Shown in pieces: positions 51,761 through 60,540 of a stretch of 64,000 nucleotides of DNA. Source of the DNA: a virus; IMG/VR virus record IMGVR_UViG_3300043399_000877, positions 248,001 to 312,000 of that record; one strand, written 5' to 3'. Within the stretch, counting starts at the first letter, position 1. Every line of letters begins with the position of its first letter. The notes under the pieces are model-generated. The model was given only the letters and a program-made list of their open reading frames with translations. It was not told the DNA's origin and did not search any database. The translations under genes were made by a program, and so were the position numbers.

Positions 51761-54427
51761 TTAGACGATCCTGAACAAACTGGTAAAGGTTTCATTTTGT
51801 TTTGTGCTTTCTAAGTCATATTCCAGAACGCCAATAAGGTTGTCTAGCTTATTGTCAATGATTGTTTCTTCCATTGCAGCATCATCAAAAGGCAATTCCT
51901 TAAACCAGTCAGGAAGTCTAAGTTCGTCAGTCGGATATGCAACACTTGTAAATCCCATCGGGTTATTTTTTAATTTACAAACAATAACCTTCATTCCATC
52001 AACGATTTCAATGCTGTATTTGTCGCCGTTCATTCGTTTTAATGTATTCCAGTTAATACTTGCCCGAACGTGTCCGGGTAAAACTGCTTTACTGCCTTTT
52101 TTCTTTTCTTCACGTTCGTAATGCTGAATGTTGTTTGCACGTTTTGGAGAACCTTTTTCGTAGCCAGGACGGCTCTTAAATTCATTCCTGAATTCTTTAA
52201 CTGATGCAAGTATTTCAGCTTCGGGGCGGCCTTTTAGAACCATAAGTAACACTTCCATTAAGTATTCTTGCATGAATACCGGAGTATCCGAACGCTTTAG
52301 GTCCAATCCCATTGCCTTTACTTTTCCAGGTTTGCCGTCCACGTCTTTTCTCTTACCCTCTTCGTCATATACTAACACAGCATAACGCTTCTTGGTAATA
52401 AAAAGTCCACTTTCACCGACTATTTCTCGACCAGCAGCAATAACTTCTGCTCTGCTCTTTGGACAATGGAAAGCCTGGCCCATGAAATCGGAGAAACTGC
52501 GGTTTACTTCATCAGCTATTTGGTCGTATAGTTCAACAACTGTTTCCTTGGTCCACGGAACCAAGTTCTTTTCAATGTCATCTTTCAATACCGGGTACAT
52601 GCTAAAATACACAGAGTCTGTATCACCGTATATGATAGTTTTTCCAATATGATTGTATTCTCCAGTTGCAATTTCATTAACTTTTGCAGCCATGTGCTTG
52701 GCAATTCCACGACCAGTAAGGGTTGTACTTTGTCCGATGCGCTTATCAAAAAATCTACAACCTGGGTTAAGAATAGCACCATAAAGACTGTTAAGGTTGA
52801 TCTTTTTAACCAGCTGTCGTTTATCCCAAAACTCTATTTCAGATTGTACTCCAGCTTCAACAGCTTTTTTCTTCATAGCTTGAAGCTCTTTACGCTCTTT
52901 GTACCATCTTGCAAGCAATCCGGGTATAACAGCCTCAAACTCAGTCGTAAAAATAGTGCCGTTTGCACTGATCATCCAAGGCTTGTTACTGTCAAATATA
53001 AGTTTAAATGCCTGTGCTGCGCTCATTACTTCGCTATTACCGTTAACCCAGTCAACAGTTACGTCGAAATCGACTCGCTCATCCATAATTGCAGCATATT
53101 CTAGGGTACCAAACAATCCTTCCCATGCAGCACTGAAACTCTTTTTCTTTAGAGTCATCTGATCTTCAATATATTTGTCAGTGGCTGTTGGCCTAACTTG
53201 ACCGATTATACTTTCTGGTGCCATGTTTAATGCACGAATAACCGATGGATACAGGCTGTTCAAGTCCATTGAGCCAATCCAACGATGGAAGCCTTTTTTT
53301 GGATTCGCAACATATGCGCCGGCTGCTTGAGTGTCTTCCTCAAAGTTTCCACGATTCTGGACTTGCATTCCACGTCGATGTGCTTCGTTAATGATTGCCT
53401 GTTCAGTAACAGCCACAGCGCCCATGGTTGTCTGTATTAACACAGTGTTATCATGAGCGATCTCGTTAGCCAGATCAATAAACCGCAGTTTTTTATCTAG
53501 TTTGTCAAGTAGTGCAACGTCCTGTCGGTTATACTCAATGAATGTTCTAAAATCATTGTTGTAGAGTTGATCCAGTGTGCCTTCATATTGCGTTTTACGT
53601 TCGTTTAGTTCATATTCACCGATTGCGTCCAGTCGATAACTGTGTCGTTCTTCGTAAGTATACTTTCTGTAAAGTTCAAGACTGTCTAAATGTATGCGGC
53701 CTACTAAATCGTAAGTTTCGGCAGTCTTACCAAATTTTTCATACTCACGTTTCTTTGGAAACTGATTCCATAAACAAAATCTGCGAGTATCGCTTTTGCT
53801 CATAACTCTTGCTACACGGTTTACCATGTAGGGAATATCGTAGCCTTCGCTGTTCCAACCACTGAGAATGTCTGCATCCTCAATTAAGTTGAAAAACTCT
53901 TCAAGCATTTCAATTTCAGACTCGAATATAAAAGTATTGCTGAAATCTTTAACTAATTCACGAGCATCGGCAACGGATAGCGATTTGGGTGGGATCGCCA
54001 AAGTTACCAAACTGTCCATCCATTGTAAATGCACAGTGATAGCAGTGATTGGCATAAATGGATCGTTTGTTGGAGCAAATCCCCGGTTTGGGTCAAAGTC
54101 AGTTTCAATGTCAAAGAACGCAATATGCAACTTTGGTGCATCTTGGTTGATGTAGTTTTCACTTAAACATTGAAATATAGGATTTATATCACTTTCGAAC
54201 AACCGCTTGTTCTTGTTTATGGCAAGTTCTTTACGATACTCTTTGGTATTTTTACAAACGATCCTGGAAAGCGGATCTCCATAGACGCTGCGAAACTTTC
54301 CACGCTGGTCTTCATAATAAAAAGTATATTTTGTGGGATATTGTTGATACATGCGCTTTCCGTCTTTGCGCTCTACAACATTTATAACGTCAGCATCCCT
54401 ATCAAAAAATGCATCAATGTACGGCAT
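51761..54427 (-). CDS. 43: DNA polymerase, family B, T4 gp43-like
   Basis: 888 residues (T4 gp43 has 898). Exonuclease motifs 'FFDIETDFDP' (about 109-118), 'ILSGWNSEGYDIPY' and 'YNRQDVALLD', and polymerase motifs 'DLNSLYPSVIRALNM', 'KINLNSLYGAI' and 'YGDTDSVYF', are all intact, so proofreading and synthesis are expected. The C-terminus ends in a short hydrophobic tail, which in T4 binds the clamp. It overlaps a small Cys-rich gene by 14 bases. Confidence 0.93.
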   Translation of the reverse strand: MPYIDAFFDRDADVINVVERKDGKRMYQQYPTKYTFYYEDQRGKFRSVYGDPLSRIVCKNTKEYRKELAINKNKRLFESDINPIFQCLSENYINQDAPKLHIAFFDIETDFDPNRGFAPTNDPFMPITAITVHLQWMDSLVTLAIPPKSLSVADARELVKDFSNTFIFESEIEMLEEFFNLIEDADILSGWNSEGYDIPYMVNRVARVMSKSDTRRFCLWNQFPKKREYEKFGKTAETYDLVGRIHLDSLELYRKYTYEERHSYRLDAIGEYELNERKTQYEGTLDQLYNNDFRTFIEYNRQDVALLDKLDKKLRFIDLANEIAHDNTVLIQTTMGAVAVTEQAIINEAHRRGMQVQNRGNFEEDTQAAGAYVANPKKGFHRWIGSMDLNSLYPSVIRALNMAPESIIGQVRPTATDKYIEDQMTLKKKSFSAAWEGLFGTLEYAAIMDERVDFDVTVDWVNGNSEVMSAAQAFKLIFDSNKPWMISANGTIFTTEFEAVIPGLLARWYKERKELQAMKKKAVEAGVQSEIEFWDKRQLVKKINLNSLYGAILNPGCRFFDKRIGQSTTLTGRGIAKHMAAKVNEIATGEYNHIGKTIIYGDTDSVYFSMYPVLKDDIEKNLVPWTKETVVELYDQIADEVNRSFSDFMGQAFHCPKSRAEVIAAGREIVGESGLFITKKRYAVLVYDEEGKRKDVDGKPGKVKAMGLDLKRSDTPVFMQEYLMEVLLMVLKGRPEAEILASVKEFRNEFKSRPGYEKGSPKRANNIQHYEREEKKKGSKAVLPGHVRASINWNTLKRMNGDKYSIEIVDGMKVIVCKLKNNPMGFTSVAYPTDELRLPDWFKELPFDDAAMEETIIDNKLDNLIGVLEYDLESTKQNETFTSLFRIV

Positions 54428-54575
54428 CTTCGTCCTTCTCCCCTCTGATTTTTGCTACATCTTCATGAATGAATCTGTGCATTACACATTCCCAAACGCA
54501 CCCATCCGGAGCAGGACATTCTTCACATCGTTCAACAGGTTCGTTACAATCAAGTAATTCTCTTTTATTTTTCAT
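54414..54575 (-). CDS. Small cysteine-rich protein
   Basis: 53 residues from ATG 54575 after AAGGAGATCG. 'LDCNEPVERCEECPAPDGCVWECVMH' (given as 'CEECPAPDGCVWEC') has six Cys and could bind zinc or a cluster. It directly precedes and overlaps the polymerase gene, so the pair are co-translated. Longer in-frame starts are unlikely. Function unknown. Confidence 0.6.
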   Translation of the reverse strand: MKNKRELLDCNEPVERCEECPAPDGCVWECVMHRFIHEDVAKIRGEKDEDAVH

Positions 54576-54634
54576 CGATCTCCTTGGTTGCTTTCTGGCC
54601 AACCTACCATCTATATGTTCGTAAGTGAACAACA

Positions 54635-54850
54635 CTAAAACAACAGTCCTATAATATATATCGCAGTTAAACCGCTGTTCATAACAATAAGACTATTTTC
54701 TTTCCATAAGAAACCAACAATAGTCCAGAGGGTATTGCTGAGAATAAAAGCAAATACGTAAAGCGGATATATGTTAAATGCTGCAAGTGCCGCAGCGGCA
54801 AGAAGGCTGGCCGTGCTAATCCACGCCAACCACTGATATGGTTTTTTCAT
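54635..54850 (-). CDS. Small membrane protein
   Basis: 71 residues with three hydrophobic segments: 'WISTASLLAAAALAAFNIYP', 'LYVFAFILSNTLWTIVGFLW' and 'NSGLTAIYIIGLLF'. Likely inserted in the inner membrane. Overlaps the next gene upstream by four bases. No known family recognised. Confidence 0.65.
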   Translation of the reverse strand: MKKPYQWLAWISTASLLAAAALAAFNIYPLYVFAFILSNTLWTIVGFLWKENSLIVMNSGLTAIYIIGLLF

Positions 54851-55083
54851 TTTGCGTTCTTCATTAAATACAATGTAATTTTTGGATCATCTACGACAAG
54901 AAGATCACTGGGATATTTACGATCAACCCATGAGCGGCCAACCCCTACAACGTTTACCATTTTGGGATTTAGCTTTTTTACTGTGGCTATTTTTAGGGCA
55001 TTATGGTTGGGGTAAACCACTGAGTCCCCAACCTTTATGACATTTCCTAAAATGTCCTTATGCACTATTTCTTGATTACTCAT
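54847..55083 (-). CDS. Small protein of unknown function
   Basis: 78 residues, strand-rich: 'VIKVGDSVVYPNHNALKIATV' and 'VNVVGVGRSWVDRKYPSDLLVV' look like a small SH3-like beta barrel. Overlaps both neighbours. Function unknown. Confidence 0.6.
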   Translation of the reverse strand: MSNQEIVHKDILGNVIKVGDSVVYPNHNALKIATVKKLNPKMVNVVGVGRSWVDRKYPSDLLVVDDPKITLYLMKNAK

Positions 55084-55342
55084 CCTTTGCTACACCAATT
55101 GCTGCAACAAGTGATTCGAGATCTTCAAAGTCGTCAGTGACTCTATCCCAGTCTTTATTTTTAGCAATTTTAATTGCTTTGTTTATTAAGCTGGTTTTAA
55201 TGTTTAATTCTTCGGCAACTGCTTTAACAGTTTCTTTTAATCCACCTTGCAAATCTTCGACTTCTTGAAGAACGCTGACTGCTTCGCGAACAAGACGATC
55301 AAGTTTTGCCTTTTCTTCAGGCCCATAAGTTCTGCTACTCAT
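55076..55342 (-). CDS. dsbA: DsbA-like double-stranded DNA-binding protein
   Basis: 88 residues, almost all helix, the length of T4 DsbA (89). 'LDRLVREAVSVLQEVEDLQG', 'ELNIKTSLINKAIKIAKN' and an acidic end fit that protein, which binds duplex DNA and aids late transcription in T4. GGAG precedes the ATG and a good promoter lies upstream. Confidence 0.72.
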   Translation of the reverse strand: MSSRTYGPEEKAKLDRLVREAVSVLQEVEDLQGGLKETVKAVAEELNIKTSLINKAIKIAKNKDWDRVTDDFEDLESLVAAIGVAKDE

Positions 55343-55363
55343 TAAAAACTCCTTTATATGTAG

Positions 55364-55391
55364 AGTATACTAGATAACGGACAAAAGTCAA
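55364..55391 (-). promoter_or_regulatory. Sigma70-type promoter for dsbA
   Basis: TTGACT (five of six) and TATACT (five of six) separated by 16 bases on the minus strand, 22 bases before the ATG at 55342. Confidence 0.7.
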
Positions 55392-55394
55392 TAT

Positions 55395-55994
55395 TTACTT
55401 GACGTACGCACCAATTCTACCATGAACGTCCGGGTATTCACGGTAGCTGTATCCCGGTGGTGGGTTGACGATTTCGCCCTCCCACACTGGAATAAACTCA
55501 CTGATGCCACCGTCAAAGTCTTCATTTTTTCTAAAATGAACTTCTATGAGGCGGCCACCAATGAACTCGCAATTTATATATTCGTATTTTTCTTTGAATG
55601 ATTTTAAGATATCAGGAAATGCGACAACATCATCCGTTTTTTTCCATGATTTCCATCGCGTAAAAGTGTTGTCTGGTTTAAATCCTTCAACACACAATAT
55701 TTGTTCCCCGTTTCTGTAATCCACACTTAGGTGTCTTCCGTCAAACCATTCACACCAAAAAAATCCCAACGGTAAATGATCAGTGTTATCGTCTAACCAA
55801 AGTTTTTGTGCCCCCAATCCAAGCCCCATTAGGTTCACACACGGGCGCACAATATAAAAATCAGGTTTAGGAACATCTAGCCCAGTTGGACCGCAAATGT
55901 ATCCGGATTTTCTTGATAGTATCAGTTTGTCTAAGACCCAGATATGATCTGGGTCTATGTTTTTCCAAGCAATCTCCTCGGCGCTAAGGCTCAT
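55395..55994 (-). CDS. Protein of unknown function
   Basis: 199 residues, rich in Trp and Tyr; 'PDFYIVRPCVNLMGLGLGAQ', 'LPLGFFWCEWFDGRHLSVDY' and 'NCEFIGGRLIEVHFRKNEDF' suggest an alpha/beta enzyme-like fold, perhaps ATP-grasp-related, but no motif is decisive. Similar proteins are common in marine T4-like phages. ATG overlaps the upstream stop (ATGA). Confidence 0.6.
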   Translation of the reverse strand: MSLSAEEIAWKNIDPDHIWVLDKLILSRKSGYICGPTGLDVPKPDFYIVRPCVNLMGLGLGAQKLWLDDNTDHLPLGFFWCEWFDGRHLSVDYRNGEQILCVEGFKPDNTFTRWKSWKKTDDVVAFPDILKSFKEKYEYINCEFIGGRLIEVHFRKNEDFDGGISEFIPVWEGEIVNPPPGYSYREYPDVHGRIGAYVK

Positions 55995-56917
55995 TGGAAA
56001 TAAAATATCATCCCGGGTTCGTTATTGCCTGCTTTGTTTTTTATATTGTCTTTACGAATCATTCCAAGTTCTCGTAGTGGTTCATAAAACTCTCGCTCTT
56101 TGACTGATGAGCTCATAGCCATTTGTTTAGGCCATGATGGATATGTCACTTTTATAGCTGTAACTGGTTGTTTTGTTACCTGATCTCTGACACGGTGGTT
56201 GATGTAAACAGCTTTTCCACCCAACGTTTTATCAATAAAAGCGGCAGCTTTTTTGACTCTTCTAAGATGATCTGCATTAAAAAACTCTGGCATACGTTCA
56301 ATAGCTTGTGCATTTTTATCAGCAGCATCGTCTGACCACGCTTTAGCTTGTAGTGGGCTCACGGCGCGTCGCCCGCCGGTCATTCTCTCATCGTCGTCTT
56401 TTCCAAACCCCGGAGCCTCTTTTACGTGTTCTGGTTTGCCCTTGTGTTTGGTTGCAGCATAATCATGCGCTGCTTTCTTGCTCATGCCTTTGGCTACTTT
56501 AGCAACTTCTGGACTTGCCGGCTCTTCGCCTTTTTTGGCAGCATAAACCATACCCATGAACTTTTGTTGTGCTTTTGACTTTGCTTTTTCAAGAAGTGCC
56601 TTGTATTCAAGTTCTTCTGACTCACTCATTGCAGCCTTTGGTTTGCGGTTTTCCGGCATAACAGTGGCAGTGGTCATTTGATCATAACTTAAACTTTTGT
56701 AAACACTGTCAATGTATTCAGCAGCTTTGGTTATTTTTGCCTGTTGCCACCCTTCAAGACCCTTTTCTTCGCTTATGCCTTTTAGCAGTGCATGAAGTTT
56801 TATGGCGTTGTCTGCAAGATGATACAAGTCGGCACGTGCCATCTGCACTTCGTGATCCCAGTCGGCACTTCCAGCAAGCTCTGATAGTCCTTCGGATAAT
56901 TTGTTTTTCTTAGTCAT
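55991..56917 (-). CDS. Virion-type protein with DUF3008-like segment
   Basis: 308 residues from ATG 56917 (GGAG upstream; the TTG at 56929 is less likely). The start 'MTKKNKLSEGLSELAG' holds two LSE sites like T4 prohead-protease cuts. 'MVYAAKKGEEPASPEVAKVA' with 'YAATKHKGKPEHVKE' matches the DUF3008 pattern. The C-terminal part ('AVYINHRVRDQVTKQPVTAIK') is unassigned. A late-type promoter lies upstream. An internal head role is inferred. Confidence 0.6.
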   Translation of the reverse strand: MTKKNKLSEGLSELAGSADWDHEVQMARADLYHLADNAIKLHALLKGISEEKGLEGWQQAKITKAAEYIDSVYKSLSYDQMTTATVMPENRKPKAAMSESEELEYKALLEKAKSKAQQKFMGMVYAAKKGEEPASPEVAKVAKGMSKKAAHDYAATKHKGKPEHVKEAPGFGKDDDERMTGGRRAVSPLQAKAWSDDAADKNAQAIERMPEFFNADHLRRVKKAAAFIDKTLGGKAVYINHRVRDQVTKQPVTAIKVTYPSWPKQMAMSSSVKEREFYEPLRELGMIRKDNIKNKAGNNEPGMIFYFQ

Positions 56918-56941
56918 AGGTATCTCCAAAAGTATTTTAAA

Positions 56942-56949
56942 TATTTATC
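56942..56949 (-). promoter_or_regulatory. Late-promoter-like GATAAATA
   Basis: Seven of eight bases of TATAAATA on the minus strand, 25 bases before the ATG at 56917, overlapping the TAA of the gene at 56945. Confidence 0.5.
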
Positions 56950-57154
56950 GTTTTATGGGTCCACCGAATATATTTGTTGTCATATCAAGTGCGTTTTTAA
57001 CGGTTCCGTCTGGATTCGTTGCTTGTTGAGCCCGCGGCAATCCGTTCTTACTTTTACCTATTTTGCGCTTAACTGCCGGCATCGGTGCTGATGCTATTGA
57101 CCCGGCTCCGGTTCCGCCTGCTGTTGCAGATTCTAAAATTTCACGTATTTTCAT
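56945..57154 (-). CDS. Small basic protein with capsid-targeting-like leader
   Basis: 69 residues. 'MKIREILESATAGGTGAG' resembles the T4 internal-protein leader MKTYQEFIAE, with ILE-S at the expected cut. The rest is basic and Gly/Ala/Pro-rich ('VKRKIGKSKNGLPRAQ'), as expected for a DNA-binding head protein. No clear ribosome site. Function inferred only. Confidence 0.52.
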   Translation of the reverse strand: MKIREILESATAGGTGAGSIASAPMPAVKRKIGKSKNGLPRAQQATNPDGTVKNALDMTTNIFGGPIKR

Positions 57155-57174
57155 TTTTAATACTGTTTGTCCCT

Positions 57175-58335
57175 TTAAAAAAAATCTACACTAAAAGCAT
57201 CATCATAAAAAGCATCCACTGCTCGGTCGTATTCATCTTTGCTAAGGTATTGGTTATGTGTCAAATCAGTTAGACCTGGTTCAGTAACTACGGCATATGC
57301 AAACTTTCTCCGCAAATCCTTATATTCGGGGAGTAGGTTTGTTATTTTCAATGTCCATTTTGGATTTCTTTTTATTAATTTATGCTGAAGATCATAAGGA
57401 ACCGGGTGTCTAGTGGGATCCTTGAGGTCGAGCTTGGGCATAAAACTGGGTTTTTTTGCTATAAGATCCGATACCGCTTCATCACTTAAATCTAACAAAT
57501 CAAAGTTTTTATGTGCCTCATATCCACCACCTTTTATTCCCGTTATGAAATCTTGCAGTAATAAGTCTACTATATACGGATGATATTTAGCAGCAGGCTT
57601 TTCATTAGCACGACCTTTCATCTCTCCTAGCTTCCCATTTTTATCTAAAATGAAAGTTAGGTGAGGTTTTTGTTTTTCACCTTCAATAGTTCTAAAACTA
57701 AGTATTCGATCACCGGCTTTTTCACTAGGGACGTTGCCGCAGTGCCCCATGGCATCTGCTTCGTCACTGCATGCTCCGCGGGCAAGCATGACCCATGCAT
57801 ATTTCCCATATTTTAGTATGATTTTATCATTTTCTTTTGGATTAACCCATTGTTTTTGTTTAGCATTGTGCTCTGCCTCTAAACTTTTTAGTTTGTCCGT
57901 CATCTGACGCGGCAGCATGTTAGCGTCCCAAGTCAGTTGATCCAATAAAGGTATGCTCAACGAATATGTTAGATGCTCTAGTGCATCGGGATTTTGCCAG
58001 CGCAAACTAAAATAGCTGACATCAGCTGTGCGAGTTTCGTCGTAGTCTACTTTGGTAATACGCCGGAAAAGCTGTTTAAGTTCTGCTGTTCTAGATTCAA
58101 ACTTTGGATCGGCCAGTATAGCTGATACTTTTTTATGTGTTTCACTAATTCTGAACCAACGCAGATACCAAACAATTCTGTCTTGACGTTTTAGCGTATT
58201 GCGCAGTTTTCGAACTACACTGTCAGCGCGCCCAGCATCTATGATGTCATTGTTAACCATGGGTTCAAGCATTTGCTTATATTGCGCTTGGTTCTCATCA
58301 AGTCTCAATATTGTTCTAAATTCCAAAAATTTCAT
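57175..58335 (-). CDS. Conserved virion-type protein of unknown function
   Basis: 386 residues. It starts 'MKFLEFRTILRLDENQAQ', again like a T4 capsid-targeting leader (LDE-N). A conserved middle block, 'LARGACSDEADAMGHCGNVP' then 'ILSFRT', 'PHLTFILDKNGKLGEMKGRA', looks enzyme-like and recalls the PcfJ-type 'MGHC' motif. The ATG shares one base with the upstream stop (TAATG). Possibly an internal head protein. Confidence 0.58.
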   Translation of the reverse strand: MKFLEFRTILRLDENQAQYKQMLEPMVNNDIIDAGRADSVVRKLRNTLKRQDRIVWYLRWFRISETHKKVSAILADPKFESRTAELKQLFRRITKVDYDETRTADVSYFSLRWQNPDALEHLTYSLSIPLLDQLTWDANMLPRQMTDKLKSLEAEHNAKQKQWVNPKENDKIILKYGKYAWVMLARGACSDEADAMGHCGNVPSEKAGDRILSFRTIEGEKQKPHLTFILDKNGKLGEMKGRANEKPAAKYHPYIVDLLLQDFITGIKGGGYEAHKNFDLLDLSDEAVSDLIAKKPSFMPKLDLKDPTRHPVPYDLQHKLIKRNPKWTLKITNLLPEYKDLRRKFAYAVVTEPGLTDLTHNQYLSKDEYDRAVDAFYDDAFSVDFF

Positions 58336-59066
58336 TATGTCCCCCCAACCAGTTTGCCATGCAAAGGATGCCGAGTTCGACCGGGCTTTGCTTTTGGCAT
58401 AGGCCCGCCGCCCCGTGCCTGGCCTTTGACGCCAGTTGCGTATTCTTCATTTGATTTTTTATTGCGACCGCTTTTCATGTTTGCAAGCCAGTGTGCCATA
58501 CGTTGTTTTTCGCCTGAGCTATTTTTAGCAGTTTTTCGTAAACTACTCACGCTGGCCTTGGTGTTTACTCCCATCCGTTTGGATAATCCTCGTCTTCCCG
58601 GGTTCCGCCCGTCTTTGAAGTTTTCATTTTTTTGATTTATTAATTCTGAATTTATAAATCTGTCAGCAGACACAGGGTTTGCTATAAGCAAATGCCCATT
58701 TTCACTGTATGCCCTGTAAATCTTGTCTTGTGGTAATATTTTAAAAGAAATTTCGTCTCCAAACCAATTTCCAGACGATGTGCTTACAAAAATTCCTTTT
58801 GGAGTACGCCAGTCTTTTCCAGCTCTTAAATCGTATAAGGCAAATTCTCGTTCTCCCGAAACGTCGGCCCTAGGGCGTAATCCACCTGATTTTAAAATTT
58901 CAGCCATTTTTTTGGTTTGGTGATAGACTGTTGTTCCGTTTAGCTTTTCTCGCTCTTCTGGAGAAAGTTCAAAAACATTAAGTCCAACAGTATTTCCAGG
59001 AGGACTTATGATTTTTCCGGATTGATTGTTGTTTTCGTTTATGTTTGAAAATTCACTAAATCGCAT
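58335..59066 (-). CDS. Possible ADP-ribosyltransferase-like internal head protein
   Basis: 243 residues. After the leader 'MRFSEFSNINENNN' (INE-N) comes 'TTVYHQTKKMAEILKSGGL' (H49), then 'GIFVSTSSGNWFGDE' (about 91-105) and 'KIYRAYSENGHLLI'. The order H, then (F/Y)xST, then an acidic end is reminiscent of ADP-ribosyltransferase-type folds; T4 Alt is a head-packaged enzyme of that class. The last ~90 residues are very basic (Lys, Arg, Gly). A late-like promoter lies upstream. Tentative. Confidence 0.4.
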   Translation of the reverse strand: MRFSEFSNINENNNQSGKIISPPGNTVGLNVFELSPEEREKLNGTTVYHQTKKMAEILKSGGLRPRADVSGEREFALYDLRAGKDWRTPKGIFVSTSSGNWFGDEISFKILPQDKIYRAYSENGHLLIANPVSADRFINSELINQKNENFKDGRNPGRRGLSKRMGVNTKASVSSLRKTAKNSSGEKQRMAHWLANMKSGRNKKSNEEYATGVKGQARGGGPMPKAKPGRTRHPLHGKLVGGT

Positions 59067-59085
59067 ACCTGACCCAATCTTTATA

Positions 59086-60540
59086 TTATTTATTCAACCA
59101 GTCAAATAACCTTTTTGGTGGGTCAGAGTCAAGTGTATGCCCGCCTTGAATAGCAGCCCATTCAAGTGCAGTATATTTTTCCGGCAACCCTTTTGTAAAC
59201 TTATCCAAATCAAGAACATCTGCTTCTATTGTAGTTTCGCCTCGCAATTTGGCGGCAAATACCGCATGATGCCCGTCACGAACAAACAGTCGATTTTTAT
59301 ATTTTACTATGGGAATACGTTTGTTAGTTTTTACTTTGTCGCGCAACGTGTCTTCGTCTTCTATTCGCACAAACGGTTGTGTTGGCGTAAGTTTTTGGAT
59401 ATCGACTGTTTGGGGGACCGAATTGCTCAATAATTTTTTAGTTGCTGCTGAACGATAACGGTCTGTTGGGTCTGTGTGTAGATGTTTTACTACGTCGTAA
59501 AATGCCGATTCCATCTCGTCAACTAGGTCATCGCTAAATCCCTTTAGTGGAACATACTGACCGGGAACGGTTCCACTACGATCGTACCCGTAGTTTTTTT
59601 CTTTACCGTAAATTTTGGCGGTACGTTTTGCAAGATCAACTGGATCTGCCCTGCGTTCTTCTATGGTCTGCCGCTTGCCGTCACTTCTTAATGCTGGCGG
59701 AAATCCGTCACGAGTTACACGGTTTCCAAATTTTGCCGCTTCGATTCGTGTTTGGTCTACCCCAACATCAACGGTCGTGTTTACGCCCCGAACAATTCTA
59801 CCATCTTCGTTCATATTGGTTTTCATACGAGTTGCAGTGGCAGCTATGCGTATTTCTTCGTCATCGCCCAAATATGCTTCGTGGAAGTTTTCGGCAGTTG
59901 CCGGTCGAACGGTCTCTTCGTATTCGTCTATGATATAGGTGTATATATTTGGATGTTTTGTTACTAACTCGTACCATAGTTTTTTGGAACCGGGGGTTTG
60001 TTGATTATCACTTATGACCTTAATTTTGTATTTGAGTATGGCTATTGAATACAACTGTGATGCAAGGCCGCGTCCACGTAGTTCTTTACTAAAACGAACT
60101 GTACTTTCGTAAAATCCGTTTTCGTATGGAGACATGGTCAAATCTCCGAGTATTCTTATTGGCTTGCTTTTATCATCAATTATGTTAAAAGTGTGTTCTT
60201 GATTTAAGAATCTGTGATAAACAGCGAATCCACCCACAGTGTAGGGAGTTTTTTCTAGAGATTTTAAGTACTGTTGGTTTTGGCTGTCCTGGGTAAAATC
60301 AATGTCGTCCGGGACCCCGGCAATCATTCTTATTTCTTTTATTCGTCCGTGCTTTCCACGAGCGCCGCCCTGCCACCACTTGCACCATCCTTCAGGACTT
60401 ATTTTACCAGCAACTGCGGTACACCGATCAGGATCTCGCCACATAGTGCAATAAATGCACTTTTGCCCAGCATGCGGTTTAGCCTGATAGCCGGCCTCAC
60501 TTTTGCTACTTTTAGATTCCGAAAGGTCGTCCAGCCTCAT
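59086..60540 (-). CDS. Multidomain head-type protein: Cys cluster, GNAT-like, ParB-like
   Basis: 484 residues. Leader 'MRLDDLSESKSSK' has LSE-S. C28, C31, C40 and C53 ('KCIYCTMW', 'DRCTAVAG', 'GWCKWW') give CX2CX8CX12C, like a high-potential iron-sulfur site. 'SKELRGRGLASQLYSIAI' is the acetyl-CoA loop of GNAT proteins. Near residue 425 'KNRLFVRDGHHAVFAAKLRG' resembles the ParB/Srx fold motif. The three parts together are unusual. The ATG shares a base with the previous stop. Confidence 0.58.
   Translation of the reverse strand: MRLDDLSESKSSKSEAGYQAKPHAGQKCIYCTMWRDPDRCTAVAGKISPEGWCKWWQGGARGKHGRIKEIRMIAGVPDDIDFTQDSQNQQYLKSLEKTPYTVGGFAVYHRFLNQEHTFNIIDDKSKPIRILGDLTMSPYENGFYESTVRFSKELRGRGLASQLYSIAILKYKIKVISDNQQTPGSKKLWYELVTKHPNIYTYIIDEYEETVRPATAENFHEAYLGDDEEIRIAATATRMKTNMNEDGRIVRGVNTTVDVGVDQTRIEAAKFGNRVTRDGFPPALRSDGKRQTIEERRADPVDLAKRTAKIYGKEKNYGYDRSGTVPGQYVPLKGFSDDLVDEMESAFYDVVKHLHTDPTDRYRSAATKKLLSNSVPQTVDIQKLTPTQPFVRIEDEDTLRDKVKTNKRIPIVKYKNRLFVRDGHHAVFAAKLRGETTIEADVLDLDKFTKGLPEKYTALEWAAIQGGHTLDSDPPKRLFDWLNK
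59087..59094 (-). promoter_or_regulatory. Late-promoter-like AATAAATA
   Basis: Seven of eight bases of TATAAATA on the minus strand, 21 bases before the ATG at 59066, overlapping the TAA of the gene at 59086. Confidence 0.45.
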
